From the NCBI RefSeq assembly GCF_900111405.1, contig NZ_FOHJ01000009.1, positions 62,001 through 126,000 on the forward strand: a stretch of 64,000 nucleotides of DNA, read 5' to 3'. The notes beneath the pieces were generated by a model. The model had not been told where the DNA came from. It saw only the letters and a program-made list of their open reading frames with translations, and made no database searches. The stretch comes from Salinibacillus kushneri. Its GTDB lineage: Bacteria; Bacillota; Bacilli; Bacillales; Alkalibacillaceae. Below are positions 28,416-38,631 of the stretch, one piece after another. Within the stretch, counting starts at the first letter, position 1, and the number at the start of each line of letters is the position of its first letter. The translations under genes were made by a program, and so were the position numbers.

Positions 28416-29890
28416 TAAAAACGCTCCTTTAGTTTTTCATCTATCATATTAGATGCAATTTCCCGATCATCAAAGGTAAACCGCTCAGTACCTATCTCCT
28501 GATATGTCTCATGTCCTTTTCCGGCAATCATGACGACATCACCCGGATTGCATAATTGAATGGCCTTTGAGATAGCTTCTTTTCGGTCTTGCTCTACTTC
28601 AAAATTTTGTGCTTCAAGACCCGTAGTCATATCTTTAAGAATCTGATCTGGATCCTCAGTTCGTGGATTATCTGATGTGAATATAGCTAAATCACTATAT
28701 TTCACGGCTACATTCGCCATTTTAGGGCGTTTTCCTTTATCCCGATCTCCACCGCACCCAACTACTACATAGATTTTCCCTTTCGTAAAGGTCTTCACGG
28801 TTTTTATGACGTTTTCTAAGGAATCCGGCGTATGAGCATAGTCTACTATAACACCAAAATCCTGACCTCTTTGAACAGGTTCAAAACGACCTGGGACTCC
28901 ATTTGTTAAAGATAACGATTTTTGGACTGTCTCTAGCGGGATATTAGCACAGATTGCGGCACTGGCTGCAGCAAGCATATTATAAACGCTGAATTCGCCG
29001 ACAAGATTACTTTTAATTTGAATGTCACCAATCGGCGTAATCATATCAAAAATGGTTCTATCAGGACGTAAGGAAACATTTTTTGCACGGACATCCGCCC
29101 GTTCGTCCAGTCCATATGTCAGCACCTCATGTGCAGTGCTTCTTGCAAGTAAGGAATAAGCAGGGTCATCATAGTTTAGAACAGCAAGCTTTTTACGATT
29201 GTGATATTGATTCCCCATTTGTGCAAACAGCAGACTTTTTGCTCTTAAGTAATCATCCATATCTTTATGATAATCTAAATGGTCCTGGGACAAATTAGTA
29301 AATACGGCTATATCAAAGTCTAATCCGAATACTCTCCCTAAATCTAAAGCATGAGAGGAAACTTCCATCATAACCGTGTCCACATCGTTTTGAACCATTT
29401 TATGTAAAGATTTTTGTAAAAATAATGAGTCAGGAGTCGTATTTCGTACAGGATAGGTTTCCTTTCCTATCTTCATCTGAATTGTACCTAGCAAACCTGT
29501 ATCATCACCATATTGCTGGAATATTTCATCCAATAAATAAGTAAGAGTTGTTTTCCCATTGGTACCTGTAACTCCGATTAACTGCATTTTTTCACTTGGA
29601 TAATCATAGTATTGATTCGCTAATTGGGCTAAAACTTTTACTGTATCATTAACGATTATTACAGGAATAGTCAATGAAAGGGGGCGTTCAGCAATAACAG
29701 CACATGCCCCCTTTTCTTCAGCCATCTGAGCAAAATCGTGGCCATCAACTGTAAACCCATCTATACAGATGAATAAATCATCATTCTGAACTTGACGTGA
29801 ATCCATTTCAATTCCTTGTACTTCAATATCATTTATATTTTGCGCACACTGATAAAATTTTAATGGTTTTAATAATTGGTTTAATTTCAT
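28415..29890 (-). CDS. murE: UDP-MurNAc-L-Ala-D-Glu--meso-diaminopimelate ligase
   Basis: Adds meso-diaminopimelate, the third residue of the stem peptide. 491 aa with the P-loop GVTGTNGKTTLTYL and the DNPR motif (SDNPRTEDP), which marks DAP rather than lysine specificity in this family. This suggests an A1-gamma type wall like that of B. subtilis. ATG 29890 has GAGGTAGGCG upstream. Lies between spoVD and murF. Confidence 0.97.
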   Translation of the reverse strand: MKLNQLLKPLKFYQCAQNINDIEVQGIEMDSRQVQNDDLFICIDGFTVDGHDFAQMAEEKGACAVIAERPLSLTIPVIIVNDTVKVLAQLANQYYDYPSEKMQLIGVTGTNGKTTLTYLLDEIFQQYGDDTGLLGTIQMKIGKETYPVRNTTPDSLFLQKSLHKMVQNDVDTVMMEVSSHALDLGRVFGLDFDIAVFTNLSQDHLDYHKDMDDYLRAKSLLFAQMGNQYHNRKKLAVLNYDDPAYSLLARSTAHEVLTYGLDERADVRAKNVSLRPDRTIFDMITPIGDIQIKSNLVGEFSVYNMLAAASAAICANIPLETVQKSLSLTNGVPGRFEPVQRGQDFGVIVDYAHTPDSLENVIKTVKTFTKGKIYVVVGCGGDRDKGKRPKMANVAVKYSDLAIFTSDNPRTEDPDQILKDMTTGLEAQNFEVEQDRKEAISKAIQLCNPGDVVMIAGKGHETYQEIGTERFTFDDREIASNMIDEKLKERF

Positions 29891-29964
29891 GTCTAATTCG
29901 CCTACCTCGTTTAAAACATTCGTTACTATTATAGCAAATTTAATGGTTATTAACGATGAAAAAT

Positions 29965-31911
29965 CTATTCCTCTTTTTCAGTCGAGCCTTCATCACCTAA
30001 AAAGATTCTTATCGTGGAACCTTGTTCGACCATTTTTCCTGCCTCAGGTGATTGTTTAATGATCGTATTCCCTTCTCCTTCACTTTCAACAGAAAGATTG
30101 ACCAGGTATTCCTGTAAGTCCTTTTTAGATAGTCCGACTAAATCAGGTACTTTTACTTTAGGTTGTTCAGGCCATTTATATTCCTTCTCCAGCCCTTCAG
30201 TTCTTTCTTCTGCATCCATTGCTCGTAAACTATCTTCAATAATCGTACCAACAATGGGTGCAGTTACGACTCCACCAAATTGCACGGTGTTTTTAGGATT
30301 ATCAATAGCTACATATACTACGATTTCTGGATCATCGGCCGGAGCAAATCCTATAAAGGAAACAATATGGTTATCACTTAAATAGTTTCCATCTTCACCG
30401 ACTTTTTGGGCTGTTCCTGTTTTACCACCAACACGATACCCATCTACATAAGCCCCTCGCCCTGTACCTTTAGCAACTACGCTTTCCAAAGTACTACGGA
30501 TTTCTTTAGATGTTTCATTGGATATTACTTGATCCTTTAGAACAGGTTCTGTTTTTTCTACTACTTCACCTGTAATGGGGTCTAACCATTCTTTAGCCAA
30601 AAAGGGTTTGTATAGATAGCCTCCATTTACTGCTGCAGATACTGCTGCTACTTGTTGTATAGGGGTTACAGAAACACCCTGACCAAATGAGGTTGTAGCA
30701 AGCTCTACAGGACCTACATTTTCTTCATCAAATAGAATACCCGAACCCTCTCCTTGTAAATCAATTCCGGTTTTTTTCCCAAAACCAAAGTCATCTATAT
30801 AGCTAAATAGCTTCTCTTTCCCTACTTTCTCGCCCATCGATACAAAACCAGGGTTACAGGAATTTTGTACCACTTCTAAATAAGTTTGGTTGCCGTGGCC
30901 TCCATCCTGCCAGCATCGAATTTTGGCACCTGAGACCTCAATGGAACCTGTATCATTAAAATGATCATTCTGTAAATCCACTAATCCTTCTTCCAGGGCT
31001 GAAGCTAACGTAATAATTTTAAAGGTGGAACCTGGCTCATATGTACTCCAGATGGGCAGATTACGATTATATATTTCGGGATCTACTTCTTTATAATTGG
31101 CTGGATGGAAATCAGGTCGGCTGTCCATCGCCAAAATTTCACCTGTATCAGGATCCATAGCTATAGCCCAAGCTCCATCAGGATTATATTTGGACTCAGC
31201 TAAATCTAATTCCCGGTCGATAATGGTCTGGATTTTCTCATTAATGGTTAATTTTAAGTCTAAACCATCTTCCGGTTCGTTATAATTTTCGGCTATATCT
31301 TTGAGTTTATGCCCTTTGTTATCAGAAAAGAAGGAGAGTGAACCTTCTTTTCCATTCAATTTATTATCATAGTACAACTCAATACCCGCTAATCCTTGAC
31401 TATCAATCCCGGTAAAACCTAAAACATGTGACAAATATTTTCCATGCGGATAGTATCTCTTCGAATCTTCGGCAATATATACTCCTTCCAGATTCAATTC
31501 CTGAAGTTTTATTGCCTGCTCCTCGGAAATTTTTCTACCTTCTGGATGAATCACTTCCACCGATACATTTTTTGTTACATATTCATAAGCGTCTTTTACA
31601 TCCATGTTTAAAACATCAGCAAGCTTTTCAGCTGTATCCTGTGGATTTTGAATTTGCCTCGGCACAACAGCAACAGATGGAGCTGAGACATTCCCTGCTA
31701 AAACTTCTCCATTTCGATCCAAAATTTCTCCTCTTTCTGGTTTTAACGGAATATCCCGACTCCAAAGCTCTTCAGCCTTTTCTGTGATTTCTTCTCCCAT
31801 TATAAATTGAACATATCCTAACCGAATACACATAATGAAAAAGAATATCAACGCAAAAAGAAAAACAGCGACCAACCGTCTCCGCACAGTAACTTGTGAT
31901 ACACGTTTCAC
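29965..31911 (-). CDS. spoVD: Stage V sporulation protein D, class B penicillin-binding protein
   Basis: Transpeptidase needed for spore cortex peptidoglycan, partner of SpoVE. 648 aa, matching B. subtilis (646). One N-terminal membrane anchor, a dimerisation domain, then the transpeptidase with PGSTFK, SCN and GGKTGTAQK motifs, and a single C-terminal PASTA domain (KVPDLVGLSKKDL). The start is GTG 31911 with AAAGGATG upstream. It is separated from pbpB by a terminator and a repeat, in line with its own mother-cell promoter; a CATATATT sequence near 31961-31968 resembles a SigE -10 box but I could not place a -35. Confidence 0.94.
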   Translation of the reverse strand: MKRVSQVTVRRRLVAVFLFALIFFFIMCIRLGYVQFIMGEEITEKAEELWSRDIPLKPERGEILDRNGEVLAGNVSAPSVAVVPRQIQNPQDTAEKLADVLNMDVKDAYEYVTKNVSVEVIHPEGRKISEEQAIKLQELNLEGVYIAEDSKRYYPHGKYLSHVLGFTGIDSQGLAGIELYYDNKLNGKEGSLSFFSDNKGHKLKDIAENYNEPEDGLDLKLTINEKIQTIIDRELDLAESKYNPDGAWAIAMDPDTGEILAMDSRPDFHPANYKEVDPEIYNRNLPIWSTYEPGSTFKIITLASALEEGLVDLQNDHFNDTGSIEVSGAKIRCWQDGGHGNQTYLEVVQNSCNPGFVSMGEKVGKEKLFSYIDDFGFGKKTGIDLQGEGSGILFDEENVGPVELATTSFGQGVSVTPIQQVAAVSAAVNGGYLYKPFLAKEWLDPITGEVVEKTEPVLKDQVISNETSKEIRSTLESVVAKGTGRGAYVDGYRVGGKTGTAQKVGEDGNYLSDNHIVSFIGFAPADDPEIVVYVAIDNPKNTVQFGGVVTAPIVGTIIEDSLRAMDAEERTEGLEKEYKWPEQPKVKVPDLVGLSKKDLQEYLVNLSVESEGEGNTIIKQSPEAGKMVEQGSTIRIFLGDEGSTEKEE

Positions 31912-31993
31912 ACTACATCATCCTTTTACCATTCACTCGTTTTACAAGGTAGGCTTGTATCACAATATATGAACCCAAGTTTAAAAGTAGAAC

Positions 31994-32140
31994 TGAAAAC
32001 AGAAGGCGACTGGTCAGGTCCTGATGTATAAGCAAAGTACACAGAGCGACAAGCTTTTTAGTCACAAAGTGGATTTTGCTTATGATAGCCCGGACCTAGG
32101 AGTCGTAGCTGGCCAACAAAACGAGGGCTCCTAGGTCCAA
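31994..32140 (+). repeat. Intergenic repeat family B, fullest copy
   Basis: Starts with GAAAACAGAAGGCGACTGGT and contains long internal inverted repeats: GACAAGCTTTTTAGTC and, further out, GGACCTAGGAGTC against GAGGGCTCCTAGGTCC. Related fragments occur near 16076, 48570 and 54127, all beginning GAAAAG(C/T)G(A/G)AG. The element resembles a repeat seen between genes in many Bacillaceae. It lies between the pbpB terminator and spoVD. Confidence 0.6.
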
Positions 32141-32149
32141 CCTGTATAA

Positions 32150-32187
32150 TAAAAACGGCAGCAACCTTGTAGCAGGTTCCTACCGTT
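32150..32187 (-). terminator. Intrinsic terminator after pbpB
   Basis: Minus strand: ACGGTAGGAACCT / AGGTTGCTGCCGT, imperfect stem with TTTTTATTATA after it. It ends the mraZ-rsmH-ftsL-pbpB transcript. Confidence 0.8.
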
Positions 32188-32199
32188 AAAAAAATCTTA

Positions 32200-34446
32200 T
32201 TATCCGGTTTCTTCCTGAGCTTCTTCCTCATTTTCGTTGTCTTCCTGGCTTTCACCATCGTTTTCTGATTCTGGTTCTTCATTTTCCCCATCATTAGGCG
32301 GCTTTAGTTTTACACTTAAATAGGATCCTTCTTTCACCTTCGTTCCTGGTTCTGTACTTTGCTTGGTAACATAGCCATTTCCCATTTGCTCTACTTTAAG
32401 GTCATAGAATGAAGCAAACTTTAACACTTCTCGAAGCGACCATCCTGTTAAGTCTGGCATTTGGGCATCCCCATTCGTTAATATCATGATATCACTTTCT
32501 GGGAGGATATTTTCACCTGCCTGGGGTATGGTTTCCTTCACCTTATCTCCGTTTCCGACCACTTTTACTTGAACGTTTTGATCCGTTAAGGTTTGTTTAA
32601 CTGATTCTACCGATTGACCTTTATAGTCAGATAATTTAATAGGATCAACAGTCATCTCTTCTGTCTTCTTATCAGGACTAATATCCAGATAATGCAGGCT
32701 GTTTTCCATTACAGATTTAAAAATATAGGATACAGGTTCAGAACCAGCTTCCGTATTCTCTAATTCAGGTTGCTTTATGGCAACATACATCATTAGCTCA
32801 GGATCATCTTTTGGTGCCATACCCAAAAAGGAAAATATATAATTCTCTCTACCAGTCAAAAAGCCTCCATTTTCAGGATCAGGAAGTTGGGCGGTACCTG
32901 TTTTTCCTGCGACAGAATAATCATCTAATCGATAATCTGCTCCAGTACCATTTTCACCAGTGATTACTGTCTCCAGTATATCTCTTACACGTTTAGCCGT
33001 TTCTTTTTTAATAGGCTCACCAACTACCTCTGGCTTTGTTTCTTTTAACACTTTATCCTGATTTTTATCTGTTATTTTGGAAATCACATAAGGCTTCATC
33101 ATTTTTCCATCATTGGCGACTGATGTAGCTGCTTTCATTAACTGAATAGGGGTTACAGTTGTACTCTGTCCAAATGCAGTTCGGACCTTATCAGAGGGCC
33201 ACTTATAAGTAATTTCACCGGCAACCTCACCTGATAAATCAATTCCTGTCTTCTTATCAAAGTCAAACCGTTTTAAGTATTCAAGGAATTTTTCTGTCCC
33301 CAGCTTCTCCCATACAAGTTTTGATACAGCAACATTCGATGAACGGCGAATCCCTTCATCATAAGTAATTTTACCCCAACCTTCGCCCCAGTTATGGTCG
33401 TTTACTGGTCTTACTCCATCCATAAATTTATAAGAACCAGACTGATATTTTTCATTACCATTATAAACGCCTGCATCCATAGCTGCTCCAACGGTAAAAA
33501 TCTTCATTGTTGAACCAGGTGCAAATGGATAAGAAATAATATCATTATACCAGTTATCGATATTATTTCTGGTATTTGGATTAAAGGTTGGCCGGTTTGA
33601 CATAGCTAGTACTTCACCTGTTTTAGGATTCATGACAATTGCCATCATTTGTTTTGGCTTATATTGTTCATTGATATCTGACATCGCATCTTCTAAAAAG
33701 GTTTGTATCTTCTGGTCAAGAGTCAAATAGACATTAGAACCGTCCTTAGGTTGTGTAAGGACTTCATTTGGATCTAATAGTTTATTAGCGTATTGATCCT
33801 GCTCGTAGGAAATATGCCCATCTTCTCCCATTAATTGATCGTTCATCGATTTTTCAATGCCCATGGCACCCTTTAATTTTTCCTGTTCTTCTTTTTGAGT
33901 AAAACCAATAACATGAGAAGCAAATTTATCATTTGGGTAATAACGCTTCTGGTTTTCCTGGAAATAGATACCTGGTAAATCAAGAGCTTCTATCTCTTCT
34001 TTTTGCTTCTCTGTCAATTCCTCACCATTCGAACCAAACTCAATCTGAAACAGACCTTTTTCCTTTCCATTTTGGATTAATTCCATAATCCTTCTTGCTT
34101 CCATATCAAGGACAGGAGCCAGTTTATTTGCTGTTTTGTCTGGATTTTTAACATGTAAAGGTTCATCTGAATTCTGAGAGTAATCTTCATCTATTACAGC
34201 ATATAAATTATAGGAGGGACGATTATCAGCCAAAACCATACCTGAACGGTCCAGTATTTGTCCTCTTTCAGCTGGTAATGTATACGAAGCAGTTCGTTGC
34301 TTTTCAGCCCACCTATTTAAATCAACTCCATCTACTTCTCCAGAGGCTTGAATATACATTAAACGACTAAACAAAATGGCAAATACAACAGCAAAGACAA
34401 TCATAAAAAGAATGGCAAATAGGTTCGTAGTTTGTAACTTTTTCAT
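32200..34446 (-). CDS. pbpB: Penicillin-binding protein 2B (divisome transpeptidase)
   Basis: Class B PBP required for septal peptidoglycan cross-linking, with FtsW. 748 aa: membrane anchor (residues about 8-29), dimerisation domain, transpeptidase with PGSTMK, RRSSN and AGKTGTAQ, two C-terminal PASTA domains (IKLSDYKGQSVESVK and MPDLTGWSLREVL starts). Unusual is a highly acidic tail of about 30 residues, mostly Glu, Asn and Asp, outside the membrane. ATG 34446 has an AAAGGAG site. Confidence 0.95.
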   Translation of the reverse strand: MKKLQTTNLFAILFMIVFAVVFAILFSRLMYIQASGEVDGVDLNRWAEKQRTASYTLPAERGQILDRSGMVLADNRPSYNLYAVIDEDYSQNSDEPLHVKNPDKTANKLAPVLDMEARRIMELIQNGKEKGLFQIEFGSNGEELTEKQKEEIEALDLPGIYFQENQKRYYPNDKFASHVIGFTQKEEQEKLKGAMGIEKSMNDQLMGEDGHISYEQDQYANKLLDPNEVLTQPKDGSNVYLTLDQKIQTFLEDAMSDINEQYKPKQMMAIVMNPKTGEVLAMSNRPTFNPNTRNNIDNWYNDIISYPFAPGSTMKIFTVGAAMDAGVYNGNEKYQSGSYKFMDGVRPVNDHNWGEGWGKITYDEGIRRSSNVAVSKLVWEKLGTEKFLEYLKRFDFDKKTGIDLSGEVAGEITYKWPSDKVRTAFGQSTTVTPIQLMKAATSVANDGKMMKPYVISKITDKNQDKVLKETKPEVVGEPIKKETAKRVRDILETVITGENGTGADYRLDDYSVAGKTGTAQLPDPENGGFLTGRENYIFSFLGMAPKDDPELMMYVAIKQPELENTEAGSEPVSYIFKSVMENSLHYLDISPDKKTEEMTVDPIKLSDYKGQSVESVKQTLTDQNVQVKVVGNGDKVKETIPQAGENILPESDIMILTNGDAQMPDLTGWSLREVLKFASFYDLKVEQMGNGYVTKQSTEPGTKVKEGSYLSVKLKPPNDGENEEPESENDGESQEDNENEEEAQEETG

Positions 34447-34460
34447 TATGTAGTTCTCCT

Positions 34461-34832
34461 TTAACGGACTTTATTTGCCTGTTCTACTTTTGAATTTTGC
34501 ATTTGAAGACCATTTTCTTTGGCCTTTTGTAAAATACGGCTAGGTTCACTAAGTTCTTTTACCTCGGCTTGTAGATTATCAACAGTTACACTTTTCTCTT
34601 CTACTTTAGTCTCTAGTTCCTGAACATCCCGGTTTACACTATCCAGATTAGCTGAATAAGAGATGACAATAGCACTAGTTAAAGCCGTAACACCTACAAA
34701 AAAGGAATATAAAACCTTTTCTCCTTTTGATATCCAGCGTTTTTTATGTACTTTCACCTGTACTTTGGTTTGTTTTTGCTGTTGTTCTTGTGGTTGATAA
34801 GTATCTAATTTACGTGCAAATACCGAAGCCAT
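34461..34832 (-). CDS. ftsL: Cell-division protein FtsL
   Basis: 123-aa bitopic division protein with a basic cytoplasmic N-terminus (KVQVKVHKKRWISKGEK), one membrane segment (about residues 42-60) and an external coiled coil with leucine-zipper pattern. The start overlaps the rsmH stop by one base (TAATG). FtsL forms a complex with DivIB and DivIC at the septum. The gene is fast-evolving, and the identity rests on size, topology and position between rsmH and pbpB. Confidence 0.9.
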   Translation of the reverse strand: MASVFARKLDTYQPQEQQQKQTKVQVKVHKKRWISKGEKVLYSFFVGVTALTSAIVISYSANLDSVNRDVQELETKVEEKSVTVDNLQAEVKELSEPSRILQKAKENGLQMQNSKVEQANKVR

Positions 34833-35809
34833 TATACATTGCCCCTTTCTTGATAACTAAACTGATAATCCCACGCTTTAATTTTTTCAGCAATCCGAAG
34901 TTTCGCTGACCGAGAACGCCGATTTTCTTCAAGTTCTTCCTCAACAGGTGTTATTGGCTTTCTGGTAATAAGGTTAAATGGCGGTTGTGCTTCTTCAGGA
35001 ATAATCGGAATATTTTTTGGTATCGGCGGAGGTGTACTCCATTTTTTCATGCTCTTTTTACAAATGCGATCTTCCAGTGAATGAAAGGTAATTACAGATA
35101 TTCTTCCGCCTATAGCTGTCATTTCTGCTGCTTGATGTAAAGCATCACGAAATACATTCAATTCATCATTAACAGCAATTCGTATGGCCTGAAAAATCCG
35201 TTTAGCTGGATGACCACCTTTTCTTCTTGCAGCTGCAGGTATACCTTCCTTAATCACCTCGACTAATTGAGAGGTTGTCCTAATTTCATGCACCTGTCTT
35301 GTTTGTTCAATTTTTCGGGCAACCTGCTTAGAAAACTTTTCCTCTCCATACCGAAAAAAAATCTTCACTAGTTTTTCATAAGGCCAACTGTTAACAATAT
35401 CATAGGCTGACAATGCTTGTGATTGGTCCATGCGCATGTCCAAAGGTGCATCCTGATGATAACTAAAGCCTCTTTCCTCTTGATCTAACTGGGGTGATGA
35501 TACACCTAAATCAAAGAGAACACCATCGACTTCATTAATGTCATTTTCATATAATTTTTCTTTTAACAGTTGGAAATTCGCATGAACAAACAAACATTGT
35601 TTCTCATATTCATGAAGACGGCTTCTGGCAAATTGAAGTGCCTGTTCATCCTGATCAAACGCAATCAGTTTTCCATCAGGTCCTAAGGCTTGCACAATCT
35701 GCTCGGAATGACCTCCTCCACCTAGAGTACAATCCACATAAACTCCATTCGGTTTAATGTTAAGTCCTTCTATCGCTTCATTTTTCAGTACACTGTAATG
35801 TTCAAACAT
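34832..35809 (-). CDS. rsmH: 16S rRNA m4C1402 methyltransferase RsmH
   Basis: Methylates N4 of C1402 in 16S rRNA. ATG 35809 gives 325 aa starting [16 protein letters not shown], with AGGTGTGAG upstream; the family begins MF.H. The SAM-binding region [13 protein letters not shown] is near residues 25-37, and [11 protein letters not shown] and ITFHSLEDR follow. The longer frame (to 35854) overlaps mraZ and lacks family similarity. Last residue codon overlaps ftsL start. Confidence 0.96.
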   Translation of the reverse strand: MFEHYSVLKNEAIEGLNIKPNGVYVDCTLGGGGHSEQIVQALGPDGKLIAFDQDEQALQFARSRLHEYEKQCLFVHANFQLLKEKLYENDINEVDGVLFDLGVSSPQLDQEERGFSYHQDAPLDMRMDQSQALSAYDIVNSWPYEKLVKIFFRYGEEKFSKQVARKIEQTRQVHEIRTTSQLVEVIKEGIPAAARRKGGHPAKRIFQAIRIAVNDELNVFRDALHQAAEMTAIGGRISVITFHSLEDRICKKSMKKWSTPPPIPKNIPIIPEEAQPPFNLITRKPITPVEEELEENRRSRSAKLRIAEKIKAWDYQFSYQERGNV

Positions 35810-35843
35810 TCTCACACCTGCTTTTATGCCTGATGAGTTTACA

Positions 35844-36275
35844 TTAAATATCAAAATCCATCATGTTTTCTGCAATCTCAGCAAAAGATTCCTCTGATTC
35901 TTCAAAGTATACTTCCCATTTATCTTGTGACCATATTTCAATTCGGTTGGATACACCGATAATCACACACTCTTTGTCTAAATCAGCATATTTTCTTAGG
36001 GGCGATGGAATGTTTATTCTTCCCTGTTTATCTACTTCACATTCAACAGCACCAGAAAAGAAGAAGCGGGTGAAAGAACGGGCATCTTTCTTTGTAAGGG
36101 GAAGTTTTTTAAGCTTTTCTTCTAACTGGCGCCATTCATCCATGGGGTAGGCGAATAAGCATTTATCAAGACCACGGGTAATAACAAATCCTTCACCTAA
36201 TTCTTCACGAAACTTAGCAGGCATGATTATACGGCCTTTCGAGTCGATATTATGTTGAAATTCCCCCATGAACAT
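35844..36275 (-). CDS. mraZ: Transcriptional regulator MraZ
   Basis: AbrB-like DNA-binding regulator that heads the dcw cluster and represses it in studied species. ATG 36275 gives 143 aa starting [15 protein letters not shown], exactly the family form, with GGGG eight bases upstream. Two MraZ repeats are seen: [15 protein letters not shown] and [15 protein letters not shown]. It is followed by rsmH after 34 bases. Confidence 0.96.
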   Translation of the reverse strand: MFMGEFQHNIDSKGRIIMPAKFREELGEGFVITRGLDKCLFAYPMDEWRQLEEKLKKLPLTKKDARSFTRFFFSGAVECEVDKQGRINIPSPLRKYADLDKECVIIGVSNRIEIWSQDKWEVYFEESEESFAEIAENMMDFDI

Positions 36276-36449
36276 ATACATCGCCCCACTTTCTGTTTCT
36301 AGTGTACCACAATCCCCCACTTTCCTCCACATTAATTTTAATCTTTATTTCATTTTGTGTAAGTAAGAAGAAATCATCATAATCCCTTCCAGCAGTGCGA
36401 TTAAGGAAAAAAGAGAATGATTAAGTCTATTTTTTTGCCTTTAAAACAA

Positions 36450-36483
36450 GAAAAAAGACCTATCTCAATTAAGAGTTAGGTCT
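36450..36483 (-). terminator. Intrinsic terminator after bshC
   Basis: Minus strand AGACCTAACTC / GAGATAGGTCT followed by TTTTTTC, 55 bases beyond the bshC stop. It isolates bshC from the mraZ operon. The rest of the gap to mraZ has a run of purines and no other feature that I could identify. Confidence 0.82.
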
Positions 36484-36537
36484 CTCACATTTAATGGGAT
36501 TATTTTATTTTTTAACAGGTGGTGGAAGGTGGGGGAT

Positions 36538-38163
36538 TTATAAATAAACAGCATAATGATCTTTACTCCAGGACATCTGTTTATCAATTAGTTCATGGAT
36601 CCAATCGTCCCCATATTGATTAAGCCAATAAACTACATTCCATATTCTTTCCTGCAAACCTCCTTCTGGATGTAGTACCAATTCTAAATCATCAAACAAT
36701 TGTAAGATTTGATGATGTTTTAGTTTTAATGAATATTCGATACGCTGTTCCAAATAATCAACTTCTCTTATAAGATAGGAAAGATTTTTATCTGCTAACT
36801 GTCCTAGATCATCTCCTATTTCTTTAGCTATTTCCCGTAATGGCTGGTGAACCTTTTCAATTGTTAATTTCACTTGATCACCAACCTCTTCAACAGGAGC
36901 ATTTGTTTGACGTTTAAGCCATGCTATACGCTCCACATCAACACCTTTTTGAACAACTTGATCTACAGATAAAGACAGCGAACGTAAATTCTTCTCTCTC
37001 TTAGAATCAACTAACGTAAAAGATAATCGGGGCAACACAGGAGGAACCTTAAGTTGTAATGCTTCAAATCCTGATTTTAATAAAGACCAATAGGACACCT
37101 CGCCCCCGCCGCCAATAAATGCAAGTACAGGTAATAAAAGCTCTTGCATCATGGGCCTTGTTACCACATTATTACTTAACAAGTGTGGGGAGTGGTAAGC
37201 AATATCCAGCATCTCCTCTTTTGTAAAAGAACAATCATTATTTTTGCCTACCCAATGGCCATCTTCATCAATCGTAAGTAAAATCCTCTCACCATTTTCA
37301 TGATAAAACAAATGCGCGTCTGATTTATCTGCATCTACCCCTATGGAATAACCAGCCTGACTAGTATGATGAAGAGCTTCTGCTACACCTTTTGTAATTT
37401 CAGGTTGATGATGAATTAAGGATTGAAAATAGTTATTTTCCAAGGCTCGAATTTTTGTATCTCCAGAATCCAGCAGTACCAGCCCTTCATGTTGAAATAA
37501 ATAGAAAGTAACCTGGGCAAAAAAGTCTACAAATGATTCACTTTTATCAACAATACACTTTATATTTTTGTATAACTCTTTTGTATAAGTGGTCTCATCC
37601 ATATGTTTAAAAAGATTATCCAGCCATTGATGGGTTAATTCCTGGTCTAATGTCATGTGGGAAACGGACGATTTCTTTTTCTGCTGTTGCAGCGTCCTGA
37701 ATTTCTTCATTCTTTCTGCACGTGGCAGGAAAACATGATTAATTTCTTCATAATCATGGTCCTCCCCTGCAATCCAAAACATAGGGATGACTGGAACACT
37801 TAATGCCTGCTCCTGTTCTTCCGCAAGTTTTATAATACTAATCATTTTATGTATAGAATATAAAGGACCGGTTAGTAATCCTGCCTGTTGACCGCCAACG
37901 ACTACAACACTTTTCTCATCCTTTAACCGTTCAATATTGGAGATGGTTCGTTCAGGGGCTCCCCATTTTTTATTGCGTTCCTTTAGTACATCACTAAGTT
38001 CTTTACGTTGGTAATCAATCGATGACAGGTCCTTCAATCTTTTTTCATAAACCTTTTCATCAAATGGATCATAACTAAAAAATTGTAAAGCGTTTTGGTC
38101 ACGATTTCGATAATCTCTTATGAGGTTTTTTTGTGACTCAAACGAAATCGGCTTTAATCTCAT
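36538..38163 (-). CDS. bshC: Putative bacillithiol biosynthesis cysteine-adding enzyme
   Basis: 541-aa protein of the BshC (YllA) family, which is needed to add cysteine to GlcN-malate and finish bacillithiol, the main thiol of Bacilli. Features include the Rossmann-like GGQQAGLLTGPLYSIHK stretch near residue 92, WIAGEDHDYEEINH, and a coiled coil near residues 440-500. ATG has an AAAGGAG site. Bacillithiol supports a Firmicutes origin. Confidence 0.93.
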   Translation of the reverse strand: MRLKPISFESQKNLIRDYRNRDQNALQFFSYDPFDEKVYEKRLKDLSSIDYQRKELSDVLKERNKKWGAPERTISNIERLKDEKSVVVVGGQQAGLLTGPLYSIHKMISIIKLAEEQEQALSVPVIPMFWIAGEDHDYEEINHVFLPRAERMKKFRTLQQQKKKSSVSHMTLDQELTHQWLDNLFKHMDETTYTKELYKNIKCIVDKSESFVDFFAQVTFYLFQHEGLVLLDSGDTKIRALENNYFQSLIHHQPEITKGVAEALHHTSQAGYSIGVDADKSDAHLFYHENGERILLTIDEDGHWVGKNNDCSFTKEEMLDIAYHSPHLLSNNVVTRPMMQELLLPVLAFIGGGGEVSYWSLLKSGFEALQLKVPPVLPRLSFTLVDSKREKNLRSLSLSVDQVVQKGVDVERIAWLKRQTNAPVEEVGDQVKLTIEKVHQPLREIAKEIGDDLGQLADKNLSYLIREVDYLEQRIEYSLKLKHHQILQLFDDLELVLHPEGGLQERIWNVVYWLNQYGDDWIHELIDKQMSWSKDHYAVYL

Positions 38164-38250
38164 ACATAACCTTCTCCTTTTGAAAGCCTAATTAATACAT
38201 CCTTTGTAATTGTAACGAAAACAATCCATTGTTGCATCTGTTCTGTTTAT

Positions 38251-38631
38251 TCAGATAAAAATCCGTTGAATAATACCAAAGACAATTCCTACAAGATAAA
38301 GAATATTCATAATAAAGAAAGAAAATCTCCAGAACCTCTTTAAAGCTGTTATTAAAATGATTTCCTCTTGAAACTTCCATTGTAAAAATATAAATAATGC
38401 TAGAAACAAAAGTAAAAAAACAACAATCCACCCGAAAACCATAACCTCCAAATTCATCTGATAACAAAAGTGCACTGACATCACTAAGAAAAAGGTTGTC
38501 ACATCCGCGCTAACTCTTACAGCCCTTCGATCATCCTGGGTTATTTTTTTCATAATAAAATAACATAGAATAAAAACTATAAAGGGCACTGTGATTAAGA
38601 CTGCTGCCAGATAAGCAAAAAAGTCAATCAT
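38251..38631 (-). CDS. DUF3397 membrane protein
   Basis: Membrane protein of 126 aa starting MIDFFAYLAAVLITVP, with four hydrophobic segments and charged loops (KKITQDDRRAVR). DUF3397 proteins are often found next to bshC in Bacillaceae; no function is known. ATG 38631 has GGGAG eight bases upstream. Its 5' end overlaps the panE-like stop by eight bases. Confidence 0.75.
   Translation of the reverse strand: MIDFFAYLAAVLITVPFIVFILCYFIMKKITQDDRRAVRVSADVTTFFLVMSVHFCYQMNLEVMVFGWIVVFLLLFLALFIFLQWKFQEEIILITALKRFWRFSFFIMNILYLVGIVFGIIQRIFI

Noticed and set aside
32058-32294. 78-codon frame overlapping the pbpB 3' end
   Set aside because: Out of frame with pbpB, derived from its acidic tail and the adjacent terminator and repeat.
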